Source of the DNA: an uncultured Prevotellaceae bacterium
GTDB lineage: Bacteria > Bacteroidota > Bacteroidia > Bacteroidales > Bacteroidaceae
NCBI GenBank assembly: GCA_902780635.1
Contig: CACZGH010000006.1
Span: 1 to 64,000 of the forward strand
Direction: 5' to 3'
DNA length: 64,000 bases
The translations under genes were made by a program, and so were the position numbers. The notes beneath the pieces are model-generated. The model made no database searches. It saw only the letters and a list, made by a program, of their open reading frames with translations, and had not been told where the DNA came from. Shown piece after piece: positions 41,234-49,649 of this stretch (position 1 is its first letter; the number at the start of each line of letters is the position of its first letter).

Positions 41234-41259
41234 GCTCCCTTCCCTCCAAGGAAGGGAGC
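41234..41259 (+). terminator. Perfect 10-bp hairpin after SH3b gene
   Basis: GCTCCCTTCC (41234-41243) pairs with GGAAGGGAGC (41250-41259) around a 6-base loop. No T-tract follows, so it may be a weak terminator or an attenuator before the next operon. A near-consensus -7 element, AATCTTTG, lies downstream at 41281-41288. Confidence 0.5.
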
Positions 41260-41325
41260 CAGGAAATACGGACTATCCGGAATCTTTGGTCGCTCTAGCC
41301 CCCAAAACCCTTTAAAACCTCAAAG

Positions 41326-44226
41326 ATGAGAAAGTTTTATAGATGGATGGCCATTGGTGCGCTGTTCGCATTGATGTGCTGTCTGCTGATGCTTTCCCGC
41401 ATCGGTGAGCGGTTGGTCGTGTCGGTCGATGGTTTCGACCTGCGGCCAGCCTCTTCTGTCACCGTGGGCAGGCAGTCAGACATCTGTTATGACCTTGTGC
41501 CACATGATTTCCTGACCATCCGGCAGACAGACCATGGGTTTGAGTGGACCGTCAGCAAAGACTGTCTGAAAAAAGACTCTCTCTGCTACTTTAAAATCAA
41601 CAACCACAACCCCAATCTGCATCCTGTGAGTGCACAGGCTGTGGTGAGTGTGGACATAGACGGAGAGCGGCTGCACGAACAGCTCACTGGCGAGGAGGTG
41701 CGACAGCTGTTGGAAGGCAACAATTCGCATTATGTGATGTTGCGCAATGTGTTGGAGAAACGGCGGCTTTCGGCTGCTGATCCCCAGTCACGTGCTGGCT
41801 TCAAGAGCCGGCGCCAGTTGAGGTCTTTTTTCTACCGTAGTGAAGCAGGTGATGACGATTGGCAGTTGATGATACTCGACCGCTACACCACTTTGCGTGA
41901 CGGGGGAGAGACTCCTATAGGCTATGCGCTTTCAGGTAGTACGACGGCTCCCTATACTGACTATTGCAAGATACAGTTTTACAGGATGGCCGAGTACAGT
42001 TATCAGCCCGACCGTCCTTCCCGTGGCGCCTTTATGGTGGGAGATGTCTGCTACCTGGCCAAACCTTTGTTGGTCAGTACAGAGTGGGGAGCGGGTCACG
42101 TGATGGTGCGCACATCGCAGGATGGCGGTTGCGCAGTTAGGTTTGCCAAGCCCGTCACCTATACCGAGCATTGCGACACGTTGCGCTCTCTGGCCTCTGG
42201 CACCTCACATCTGCTCACCATCCAGCAGTTTGACGGCTCTTTTCCTGTAGCCAATAGCCTCTATGTGCCCCCATTCTCATCGGCGGTGCAGCAAGAGGTG
42301 TGCAATATCAGTGTCACCTCTGATAGCATGATGGTCGATGGACGGCGGTTGGGCTCCGGTCTTTCTTGGGTGCCCACGATGAGTGCCTGGCAGCAGCCCG
42401 TTGTCTCTGGAGCTGTCCATATGCGGGCAGGTCTCATCACAATGGGTTTTGCCTGTTCTTATCTTTGGCTTCCCATCTTGGTCGCTTTGATCATCATTCT
42501 GGCTTTTAGATGGGCGGTGAGTCTACGTCATTCCGCGGTCAGGGGGGCTTCCCTGCAGACGGGACAGTTGGCCGCTTATTTCACCGTCGTCGCCCTGATC
42601 GCCTTGGCTTATATGGCCTGCAAGATGCTCATTGCCATCAAGTTGTCATTCACCTATCCCTATTTCGAAAAGATCACTGGGGTCATTGTCGTCAGCGCGG
42701 CACTCACATTGCTGCTTTTTTATCAATTGTCGGCACTGTTCAACCATGCGTTCCTCACAGCACGCATCGACACCGACCACTGGCACGACTCACGGCGCTT
42801 TCGCCGGTGGGGGTCATGGGTGGCCGCCATCGGCTGTCTGGCACTTTGCGGCTATGCGTTGGTATACATGGACCGGACGTTCAACAGCGCACAAATCGCA
42901 TCCTATCTGCCTGGCGAGGTTTTTAGCGGCAAGTTCTGGCAATGGGACCGTATGAACGGGGTCACCGACACACATCGCAGCGTGCCCTATACGCTCTTGT
43001 TGGTCAATGTCGTTGCGCTGGCAGGCTGGTTGCTGTGCAATATCATACCTTTTGGCAGAGGCATAAAGACGGCAGGTCTTTTCCATGCCGAAATCCCCGT
43101 CTTTGGCCGTTGGGCTCGGTCCTTGCGTGGTCGGCAGACCGCATCGGTGTCTGCGTCGCGTTCCCGTTTTGCCCGCCCCGAAGTGCAACCCAAGCTTCAA
43201 AGTGTAAGCCTGCGTAATGCGTTCTGGGAGGCAGCGGCAGCCGTAGTGAGTGCCGTCGGCCATTCTCTCGTCCCATGTGTCCTCATCCTGCTCCTCTCGG
43301 TCATACCGGGCAATTATGCGACGGCCTTCATCACCGTGGGGGTGGTGCTGGGCATGAGTTGGTCGCTCACGCGGGTCGACTTTTCCCATGGCAGTCTGTG
43401 GGCTTTCTTCGAGATGTTTGTCATCACACTGCTCTATCTCCTGGCAGCCATCGTCTTGGGCGACAAGGGTTATCTGACCAATTATCTAGGATTTGTCTTT
43501 GTCATTGTGTTGGTTTATCTCGTCAGCAACAAAGGTCAGGCTGCAAAGCATGAGAGCCGGTGGATGATGGGACTGACGGTGGGCGCTTTCTTGTTTGCCC
43601 TGTTTATCGTGCCGCGACTGTTGCCGTTGAAATATGATGTAGAGGAGGTGTCATACGACCGTGCCCCACGCCGTTTTGAGATGTTCTCGCAGTTTGAGAA
43701 ATACATGAACTCTGGCTATCGCTATGCCGTGGCCGACGCTGAGTTCATGACCGTGCTCACACACTATATGTACAATGCAGACGGCAGCGACCCCCTCTCG
43801 CCCGAGCGACATATCCTTCACCCCTCGGTCTCTACAGGACAGTCGCCTGTCGTGCTCAATGACGTGTCGGCTCCAGCGGCGCTCTTCGGCGCTTATGGGT
43901 GGATGGCCTATATCGTCTATTTCCTCTTGCCGGCACTGCTTCTGGCGGTGGTGGGGCGCTACAGCCTGCAAGTGTCACGCGCACCGGGTGACGCCCCGAT
44001 CGATCTCAAGACCCTGTGGCGTATGATCGCGGTGATGATGTGGGTGGGCACCACACTTTATCTCTATGCCTCCTACGTGGGGTGGATGCCGTTTACAGGC
44101 CGTCTCAACCCAGGTCTCGGTGTCGATGCCGTGGGCGAGGCGTTGGAGAGTGCTGCCCTCTTGGCTTTTATGACGGCCACCTCCCTCACCAGTCATCAGT
44201 CCCCTTCGCCCCGTCAGCCCTATTAA
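41326..44226 (+). CDS. Giant SEDS (FtsW/RodA-like) protein with N-terminal extracytoplasmic domain
   Basis: A 966-residue membrane protein. Helix 1 (about 7-24) leads into a beta-rich extracytoplasmic domain (about 30-365). About a dozen further membrane helices follow. The last third matches SEDS glycosyltransferases (FtsW/RodA), which polymerise lipid II into glycan strands. A helix block (about 645-770) is followed by an extracytoplasmic loop with RRFEMFSQFEKYMNSGYRYA, corresponding to the R-x-F...GYQ segment of FtsW. Then comes Asp846 in VVLNDVSAPAALFGAYGW, aligned with the essential Asp of TDFIFAVLGEE-G. The final helices carry GWMPFTGRLNPGLGVD in place of LLPVTGIPLPF. Normal SEDS proteins have about 400 residues, so this is a greatly enlarged, divergent member. 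It is the first gene of the six-gene cluster. Confidence 0.75.
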   Translation: MRKFYRWMAIGALFALMCCLLMLSRIGERLVVSVDGFDLRPASSVTVGRQSDICYDLVPHDFLTIRQTDHGFEWTVSKDCLKKDSLCYFKINNHNPNLHPVSAQAVVSVDIDGERLHEQLTGEEVRQLLEGNNSHYVMLRNVLEKRRLSAADPQSRAGFKSRRQLRSFFYRSEAGDDDWQLMILDRYTTLRDGGETPIGYALSGSTTAPYTDYCKIQFYRMAEYSYQPDRPSRGAFMVGDVCYLAKPLLVSTEWGAGHVMVRTSQDGGCAVRFAKPVTYTEHCDTLRSLASGTSHLLTIQQFDGSFPVANSLYVPPFSSAVQQEVCNISVTSDSMMVDGRRLGSGLSWVPTMSAWQQPVVSGAVHMRAGLITMGFACSYLWLPILVALIIILAFRWAVSLRHSAVRGASLQTGQLAAYFTVVALIALAYMACKMLIAIKLSFTYPYFEKITGVIVVSAALTLLLFYQLSALFNHAFLTARIDTDHWHDSRRFRRWGSWVAAIGCLALCGYALVYMDRTFNSAQIASYLPGEVFSGKFWQWDRMNGVTDTHRSVPYTLLLVNVVALAGWLLCNIIPFGRGIKTAGLFHAEIPVFGRWARSLRGRQTASVSASRSRFARPEVQPKLQSVSLRNAFWEAAAAVVSAVGHSLVPCVLILLLSVIPGNYATAFITVGVVLGMSWSLTRVDFSHGSLWAFFEMFVITLLYLLAAIVLGDKGYLTNYLGFVFVIVLVYLVSNKGQAAKHESRWMMGLTVGAFLFALFIVPRLLPLKYDVEEVSYDRAPRRFEMFSQFEKYMNSGYRYAVADAEFMTVLTHYMYNADGSDPLSPERHILHPSVSTGQSPVVLNDVSAPAALFGAYGWMAYIVYFLLPALLLAVVGRYSLQVSRAPGDAPIDLKTLWRMIAVMMWVGTTLYLYASYVGWMPFTGRLNPGLGVDAVGEALESAALLAFMTATSLTSHQSPSPRQPY

Positions 44227-44239
44227 CACCAACAAGAAA

Positions 44240-45949
44240 ATGAAACTATTCAATAAAAACGACTCTGATATCCTCTCGGCGATAGCCAGTCTTTTCAGTG
44301 ACAATAAGGATGTGATACGTCTGGCCGTGGTGGGAGCCACCTCGAGCGGCAAGACCTATCTGCTGACAGACATGATAGGTTCGCTCTACAAACTCGGTTA
44401 TGTGCAGAAAGACCGGTTGGAGGACTCCTCGCCTCATCACTCTGTGTTGGAACTGATTGACGATGTGACCAGCCGGCGGGGTGGGGTGCGCACCACCAAG
44501 GTGTATGCCTGCAGAGGGCACAATCACTATGCCTCCGATTTCACCGGTCCCGACAACCTCCATCTGGAGTTTCTCGATGTGCCGGGTGAGGTCATGACTC
44601 CAGACTCCATCAGGATGTTTCATGCGGTGATGAAGTCGCTCATGTCATGTCCTGAGAAGATGTTCACCGAGACGGTATGGAAAAACCGCAACAGCAAAAA
44701 GACCATCCGGCTCGTGGAATACTATGAGGAGAACAAAGCCGACGCCACACGGCGGCAGACCCCCTCAGGACCGGTGCTTCACGACCCCCGGCAGACCCTT
44801 CATCAGGTGACCATGGAGAACATCCCCGAGGCTGCTGACGAAGACTCGCTGGAGGTATGGGCCAACAACTATATGAGCACCCGGCAGCGCAAGGACTATT
44901 ACAGGCAGAAGGGATACCGGCCTACCGACAGCAGCAGAGTGAGTGGCAAAAGTCTCTTCCAGCATTTCTTCGAGTACGATACCGACACGGTGGTCAATGC
45001 CATCGCCGATGCCTGGAGACTCCTCGACATCGACGGACGGCTCACCGGCGGGGCTTCGGGTATGTCTGGCTCCGGTCGCGACGCTTTCCTACGCGAGTTT
45101 AAAAACCATTTCTATTTCCATTACTATACGTTCTATGCCACCGACGTGGTGGTGTGCGACAAATGTTGTGTGCCCACATCGGCTGGTTTGCAAAGCAGTG
45201 GTACCGACCATTTCCCGCAGATGATGCATGCGCTGGTGTCGCTCACCTCGTATGTGGAGATGAAGCAGCGCAAAAACTGGTATCTGGCTTTCAAAGGCAT
45301 CGACGCATTGATGGTAGAGGATGACTTCCGACAGCTATACCAAGCCACCCATGGCGACATCAACTTGGTATACGCCCATTTTGTCACCCTCTTCCGGCAG
45401 GCCTGCGCCAGTGGCCTCATCTCCGACCCTCATGCACTGCTGCCCACCTGTCCCAACCCCTTTGCCAGCAAAGAAGAGATGGCCGATGCGCTCGTGTATG
45501 CTGGTAGCGCACCCCAGGAGGTGATAGACGACTGCTACGACCAATACGAGAACGCCTGTCATTATATCCTGAACGGACATCTGTTGAGACTTCCCGGGAA
45601 GTATACGATGACCCATCTCTATCCCATTGATGAACATGTGAGGTTGCGGGTGGCCGACTTCTGTCAGGCCGACCCTCAGCTGCTGAATGTACATGGGGCT
45701 GTGGGCGATTTGCTCCGTCTGCCACCACATGTGTTTTTCACAGCCACCCCCATCGACGACGACTTCCATATCTGTCCACACCGGCAGGATGACAACCAGA
45801 CCTTCGAAGGCTCTGCCAGCAGGTACAACCGCAGGGCCTGTTTCGGAGCACTACAACTCACTGCCAATATGCTCTATGAGCATGACCTTGGCATCGTGCC
45901 AGAGTATGACAACGCAGGAGGCGTGCTCGCCTACCTGTATGGTCTCTAA
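44240..45949 (+). CDS. GTPase-like P-loop protein, soluble
   Basis: A 569-residue cytoplasmic protein without membrane segments. A P-loop NTPase domain starts near residue 26: IRLAVVGATSSGKTYLL (Walker A GATSSGKT, residues 32-39), then LHLEFLDVPGEVM with the GTPase-type switch II motif D113-x-x-G116. No clear NKxD motif was found, so nucleotide preference is uncertain. The C-terminal 350 residues are mixed alpha/beta with a Cys cluster (VVCDKCCVP), possibly a metal site. It may belong to the double-GTPase (DO-GTPase) type described in bacterial conflict systems; I recall that only loosely. It begins 13 bp after the SEDS gene and is followed 33 bp later by the transpeptidase gene, so it is very likely co-translated with them. 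Confidence 0.7.
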   Translation: MKLFNKNDSDILSAIASLFSDNKDVIRLAVVGATSSGKTYLLTDMIGSLYKLGYVQKDRLEDSSPHHSVLELIDDVTSRRGGVRTTKVYACRGHNHYASDFTGPDNLHLEFLDVPGEVMTPDSIRMFHAVMKSLMSCPEKMFTETVWKNRNSKKTIRLVEYYEENKADATRRQTPSGPVLHDPRQTLHQVTMENIPEAADEDSLEVWANNYMSTRQRKDYYRQKGYRPTDSSRVSGKSLFQHFFEYDTDTVVNAIADAWRLLDIDGRLTGGASGMSGSGRDAFLREFKNHFYFHYYTFYATDVVVCDKCCVPTSAGLQSSGTDHFPQMMHALVSLTSYVEMKQRKNWYLAFKGIDALMVEDDFRQLYQATHGDINLVYAHFVTLFRQACASGLISDPHALLPTCPNPFASKEEMADALVYAGSAPQEVIDDCYDQYENACHYILNGHLLRLPGKYTMTHLYPIDEHVRLRVADFCQADPQLLNVHGAVGDLLRLPPHVFFTATPIDDDFHICPHRQDDNQTFEGSASRYNRRACFGALQLTANMLYEHDLGIVPEYDNAGGVLAYLYGL

Positions 45950-45982
45950 ACCATCTACCATCCTTTTCAGCCCTCAGTCAAT

Positions 45983-48900
45983 ATGAACTATCAACTGCAA
46001 TACAAAGTGATGGGGTCGCTCACTCATGAGATGGGCGACGGAGTGTTGGCCTATTCCACTGGTGTATCATCTGTCGCCGATACACTGTGCACCCTCTTTT
46101 CCGATATGTCGGGACAGGAGTATGCCTCGCTCTATCTTTACACCAACCCCGACACACGGTGCTACCAGATGGTGCATGTGCAACCGGCGCATGTGACTTT
46201 TCCCGGTCATGGCAGGGCATATACCACCCGTGTGGTCTATGAGACACCGCTGCGTGAGTGGGTAGCGGCAGAGGGTGGCGTCACTCCGTTGGTGGCGGCG
46301 GCAGACAAGATGCGCTTTTATGACCACCGTGAGCCAGACGGCGACGCGATGGTGGTCGGGTCTTCTGCTCCTGTCCTGCTTACCGATGAGGAGAGACGGC
46401 TCCTGCAGTATATCGTCTATGGCATTATGCACCAGCGACAGATTTTCATCCGGCTGGGGGCAGAAGAACAGAGACGTGCCGACCAACTCAGACAGTCGCC
46501 ACGGCTGCAGGCACTCCTTCATGCCATCGACGCATTGCCTTCCTGTGCCAGACCGTATGCGTCGGTGGGATATGCCGTCAACTGTGGCAACAGAGGCACA
46601 CTGGCACTCTTTGGGCACTTGATGGTCATCGCACATCTCGACGACATCTCGCGATGGGGCAATGCCTCAACAGAAGGCATGGTGCTCGACTGGACAGGCG
46701 ACACCCTGCGCACGGTCAATGCCAGAAGAGCCTCAGAGGCAGAGATGGCACGGTTTGAACAAGTGGCGCCACTGGTGCCACTGTTGATGGGTGAGCGACA
46801 GCCCACCCGTGGACTGTTCTGCCATCTGGCGGTGTCTATACCACAGAATATAGACCGGGTGCTGGGTAAAAAACGTCTCGACACCAATGACCTGCTGATT
46901 TTGCAGACAGTGAGCAAAGGGGGAGAAAACACTTACAGGCACGGGGATGTCATCGCCCGGCTCAATGAAGTGGAGCAGGAGAAGAACAAAACAAAAGAGC
47001 CGTCTACCACCTCAAAGGACACACATACAGAGACACCCATAGCGGGGCAGATGGACAAACGATGGCTGCAAAGGCACCGGAAAAAACTGATGCTGGCAGT
47101 GGCACTGCTCGTCGTGCTGGTGGTGAGCATGACCTGCTTCAAACAATGCACACAGGTGGGTAAACCCGCAGCCGCCGACATCTATGTGCCCAGTGCCAAA
47201 GCGGGGTTTGTGAAAAAGGCCAACGACCTGCTCGCACACCTCGTGGATAGAGGCAACAGCGACCCGTACGCCAAAATGCGGCCGCGCACCATCGCCGAAC
47301 TGGAGAAGCGCTATCCCGGACTGGAGTTTGTACTTCCGTATAGTGAGAGCGACGTAGAGGGCGGACGTGCCGCCGATATCCGTCTGGTGGGCATCAACCC
47401 CGACTCCATTGCCGACGAGGCAGACCGCAGGTTTTATTTCAACAGTGACATTCCCTCGTTGCTGGAGAAGCAACGTTCCCATCTTGGCGAACGTATGTTT
47501 CGCATCTCTTTCTCCTCAGGCGACGCATTGGCCATCGAACGCATAGAGGTGGTGCCAGCCATGTTTAAAGTGGCGCTGGTCAAAGACCCCTGGGTGGGTA
47601 CCATCACCTGTGCCGACAACACGCTGTTTCCGGCCTCTCAGCATTGCTTCGTGTCCTGGGGCAAGTCGGTGCTTCCCTTACGTCAGTCGAAAGGACATCT
47701 CAGTCAGGGTGGGGGATATAACAAGGTCTTTGTGGCAGATGACGACACCCACACCCTGCGCACGGTCAACGGGCGGGAGGTCAACTTCTGGCAGCTCAAC
47801 AGCGCCTATACGGCCGATACCACCACGCTGTGCATCAGATGGCCCGGTCAGGAGCAGGAGATCTACCTGGAGTATCTCGACGATCATCAAGTGCGCATCA
47901 AGCCTGTGGGTATGTATTGTCAGCCATACGATGACCGTGGCCCCATGAAGTCCTCGCTTCCTCTGTCCTCCTCATCGGCAGGTCAGGTTTATCTGTTAGA
48001 CCATGACATCAAACTGGTCTTGTCTAAGCAGAAAAACTCAGAGAAAATCACCGAACTCCTCATCAGTCGCGACAATCCCATGTTGCGCCTCTCGTCACTC
48101 ATACACACCAACGCAGGCAGGAGCAGGTACACGATACCCCCCAACCTCACCGACCGGTTTACGCAACAGGTGTTGCGCGGGCTCTCCAGCACGTTGCGCA
48201 ATACCGTCTATACCGACAGTATCCATCTCAGTCTTGACCCTATGCTCTCTCTGCAGATGGAGCAGGAGTTGGCCAACTACTGCAAAGCCCTGAAACGGAG
48301 CGGCAGATTCTATAATGACGACCAGTGGGAACTATCGCTCACCGTCATGGACATGGCCAACGGATGCATCGTGGCAGCGCCCTATTACCGTTCGGCCGAC
48401 CAAGGTGTCGACTACGAGTTGGCCGTCAGCCGCAAAAACCCTGCCCTGATGCGTCGCTATGTAGGTTCTGCTTTCAAACCCTTGGTGGCCCTGGCGGCGG
48501 TACTCACACGGCCAGAACTGGCTCATCTGAACACCGTGGGCAAATATAGCCTGAAACAGGAGACACTGAGAGAGAAAGGCCGTGTCACGACAGGGAAAGC
48601 CATGTTTTTTGGCAAGGAGACTGACGCGTGGTCGTTGTCATCTTCCACCCGCTCGTTTTGGAACGGCTGCAGCGGCATGAGTCAGTTTTTCGCTGTCTCT
48701 GACGATGTCTATCCCGTGGCACTCGTGGCCAAGGCCTTGAATTATGGCGAGCAGGCAGGCAGTCCGTTTGTGTTCAAAAACAGAGATGTGCTCCTGCAGA
48801 CCAACAGCAATTTCTCCTGGGCAGGAAGCCGATTCATGCATTATCTTGACAAACTCTATACCCTTCCAGGGCTCAAAGACTATATGGCCAATGACAGCCT

Positions 48901-49645
48901 GCAGATGGCATATTACACATGGGACCAACTGCGCCTCGACTCCATCGACCGCTTCGGCCTCGACAACGTGAGTCCTGACCCCACACTGCTCTATTATGAC
49001 ATGCTCAATATGCCGGGAGCCACCATGAAAAGAGAACTGGTGCCCTGGATACTCGGACAGGGCAGCAATGAGTGGAACAGTCTGAAACTGGCCGAGGCTT
49101 GGACGCGCATGTTGACCAAACATAAAGTGTCGGCCTCACTGGTCACCCCACAGGGCGACTATCATGACGAGAACCTCTCCCGCGACTGTGACAACAACGC
49201 ATGGAATGCCTTGCTCAAGGCTCTCCTTGACGCACAGCGCAACTCGCCCCGTCTGCTCACACCGATGTACAACAGGGTGGCACAACTCAACAGGGAAGAG
49301 CATATCGCCGACACCCTGCTCCTCTTCTCCAAGACGGGCACCCCCGACAACTATGCACGTGAGGAGTGGAAACGCATCGGTGGCGGCCCTTTGTGGCTCG
49401 ATATGGGTCTTTATTGTATGGCATTGATGCCCCAAAGCGCTTATAAGTCGGTGTTGAAGGGCGGCGATGCCCATGGACTGATGTGTGTGGTGAGGGTGAC
49501 CCGCATCGTGGACCGTAAGGCACATCCTCAGATTGCCAAGGGAGGTGAAAATGGCATCAACTCATCCGACGCCCGCAACTTCTTCTCCGACAGTGACGTG
49601 CGGCTGAGACGTTTTTATCAAATGACGAAAGGATATCTGAAATAG
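45983..49645 (+). CDS. PBP-like transpeptidase with cytoplasmic N-terminal domain
   Basis: A 1220-residue bitopic membrane protein. Residues 1-about 365 have no signal peptide and should be cytoplasmic. Their start, MNYQLQYKVMGSLTHEMGDG then LAYSTG, resembles GTPase-associated (GAP1-N-like) domains, weakly. One helix (about 369-387) crosses the membrane. The large extracytoplasmic part ends in a penicillin-binding transpeptidase-like domain. It has SxxK as Ser829-Ala-Phe-Lys832 in YVGSAFKPLVAL, the second motif as Ser906-Asp-Asp908 in AVSDDVYPVAL (normally SxN), and KTG at 1117-1119 in LLFSKTGTPDN. No glycosyltransferase domain is seen, as in class B PBPs that pair with SEDS proteins. A class-B PBP with an N-terminal cytoplasmic domain of this size is unusual. 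Confidence 0.78.
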   Translation: MNYQLQYKVMGSLTHEMGDGVLAYSTGVSSVADTLCTLFSDMSGQEYASLYLYTNPDTRCYQMVHVQPAHVTFPGHGRAYTTRVVYETPLREWVAAEGGVTPLVAAADKMRFYDHREPDGDAMVVGSSAPVLLTDEERRLLQYIVYGIMHQRQIFIRLGAEEQRRADQLRQSPRLQALLHAIDALPSCARPYASVGYAVNCGNRGTLALFGHLMVIAHLDDISRWGNASTEGMVLDWTGDTLRTVNARRASEAEMARFEQVAPLVPLLMGERQPTRGLFCHLAVSIPQNIDRVLGKKRLDTNDLLILQTVSKGGENTYRHGDVIARLNEVEQEKNKTKEPSTTSKDTHTETPIAGQMDKRWLQRHRKKLMLAVALLVVLVVSMTCFKQCTQVGKPAAADIYVPSAKAGFVKKANDLLAHLVDRGNSDPYAKMRPRTIAELEKRYPGLEFVLPYSESDVEGGRAADIRLVGINPDSIADEADRRFYFNSDIPSLLEKQRSHLGERMFRISFSSGDALAIERIEVVPAMFKVALVKDPWVGTITCADNTLFPASQHCFVSWGKSVLPLRQSKGHLSQGGGYNKVFVADDDTHTLRTVNGREVNFWQLNSAYTADTTTLCIRWPGQEQEIYLEYLDDHQVRIKPVGMYCQPYDDRGPMKSSLPLSSSSAGQVYLLDHDIKLVLSKQKNSEKITELLISRDNPMLRLSSLIHTNAGRSRYTIPPNLTDRFTQQVLRGLSSTLRNTVYTDSIHLSLDPMLSLQMEQELANYCKALKRSGRFYNDDQWELSLTVMDMANGCIVAAPYYRSADQGVDYELAVSRKNPALMRRYVGSAFKPLVALAAVLTRPELAHLNTVGKYSLKQETLREKGRVTTGKAMFFGKETDAWSLSSSTRSFWNGCSGMSQFFAVSDDVYPVALVAKALNYGEQAGSPFVFKNRDVLLQTNSNFSWAGSRFMHYLDKLYTLPGLKDYMANDSLQMAYYTWDQLRLDSIDRFGLDNVSPDPTLLYYDMLNMPGATMKRELVPWILGQGSNEWNSLKLAEAWTRMLTKHKVSASLVTPQGDYHDENLSRDCDNNAWNALLKALLDAQRNSPRLLTPMYNRVAQLNREEHIADTLLLFSKTGTPDNYAREEWKRIGGGPLWLDMGLYCMALMPQSAYKSVLKGGDAHGLMCVVRVTRIVDRKAHPQIAKGGENGINSSDARNFFSDSDVRLRRFYQMTKGYLK

Positions 49646-49649
49646 ACAA

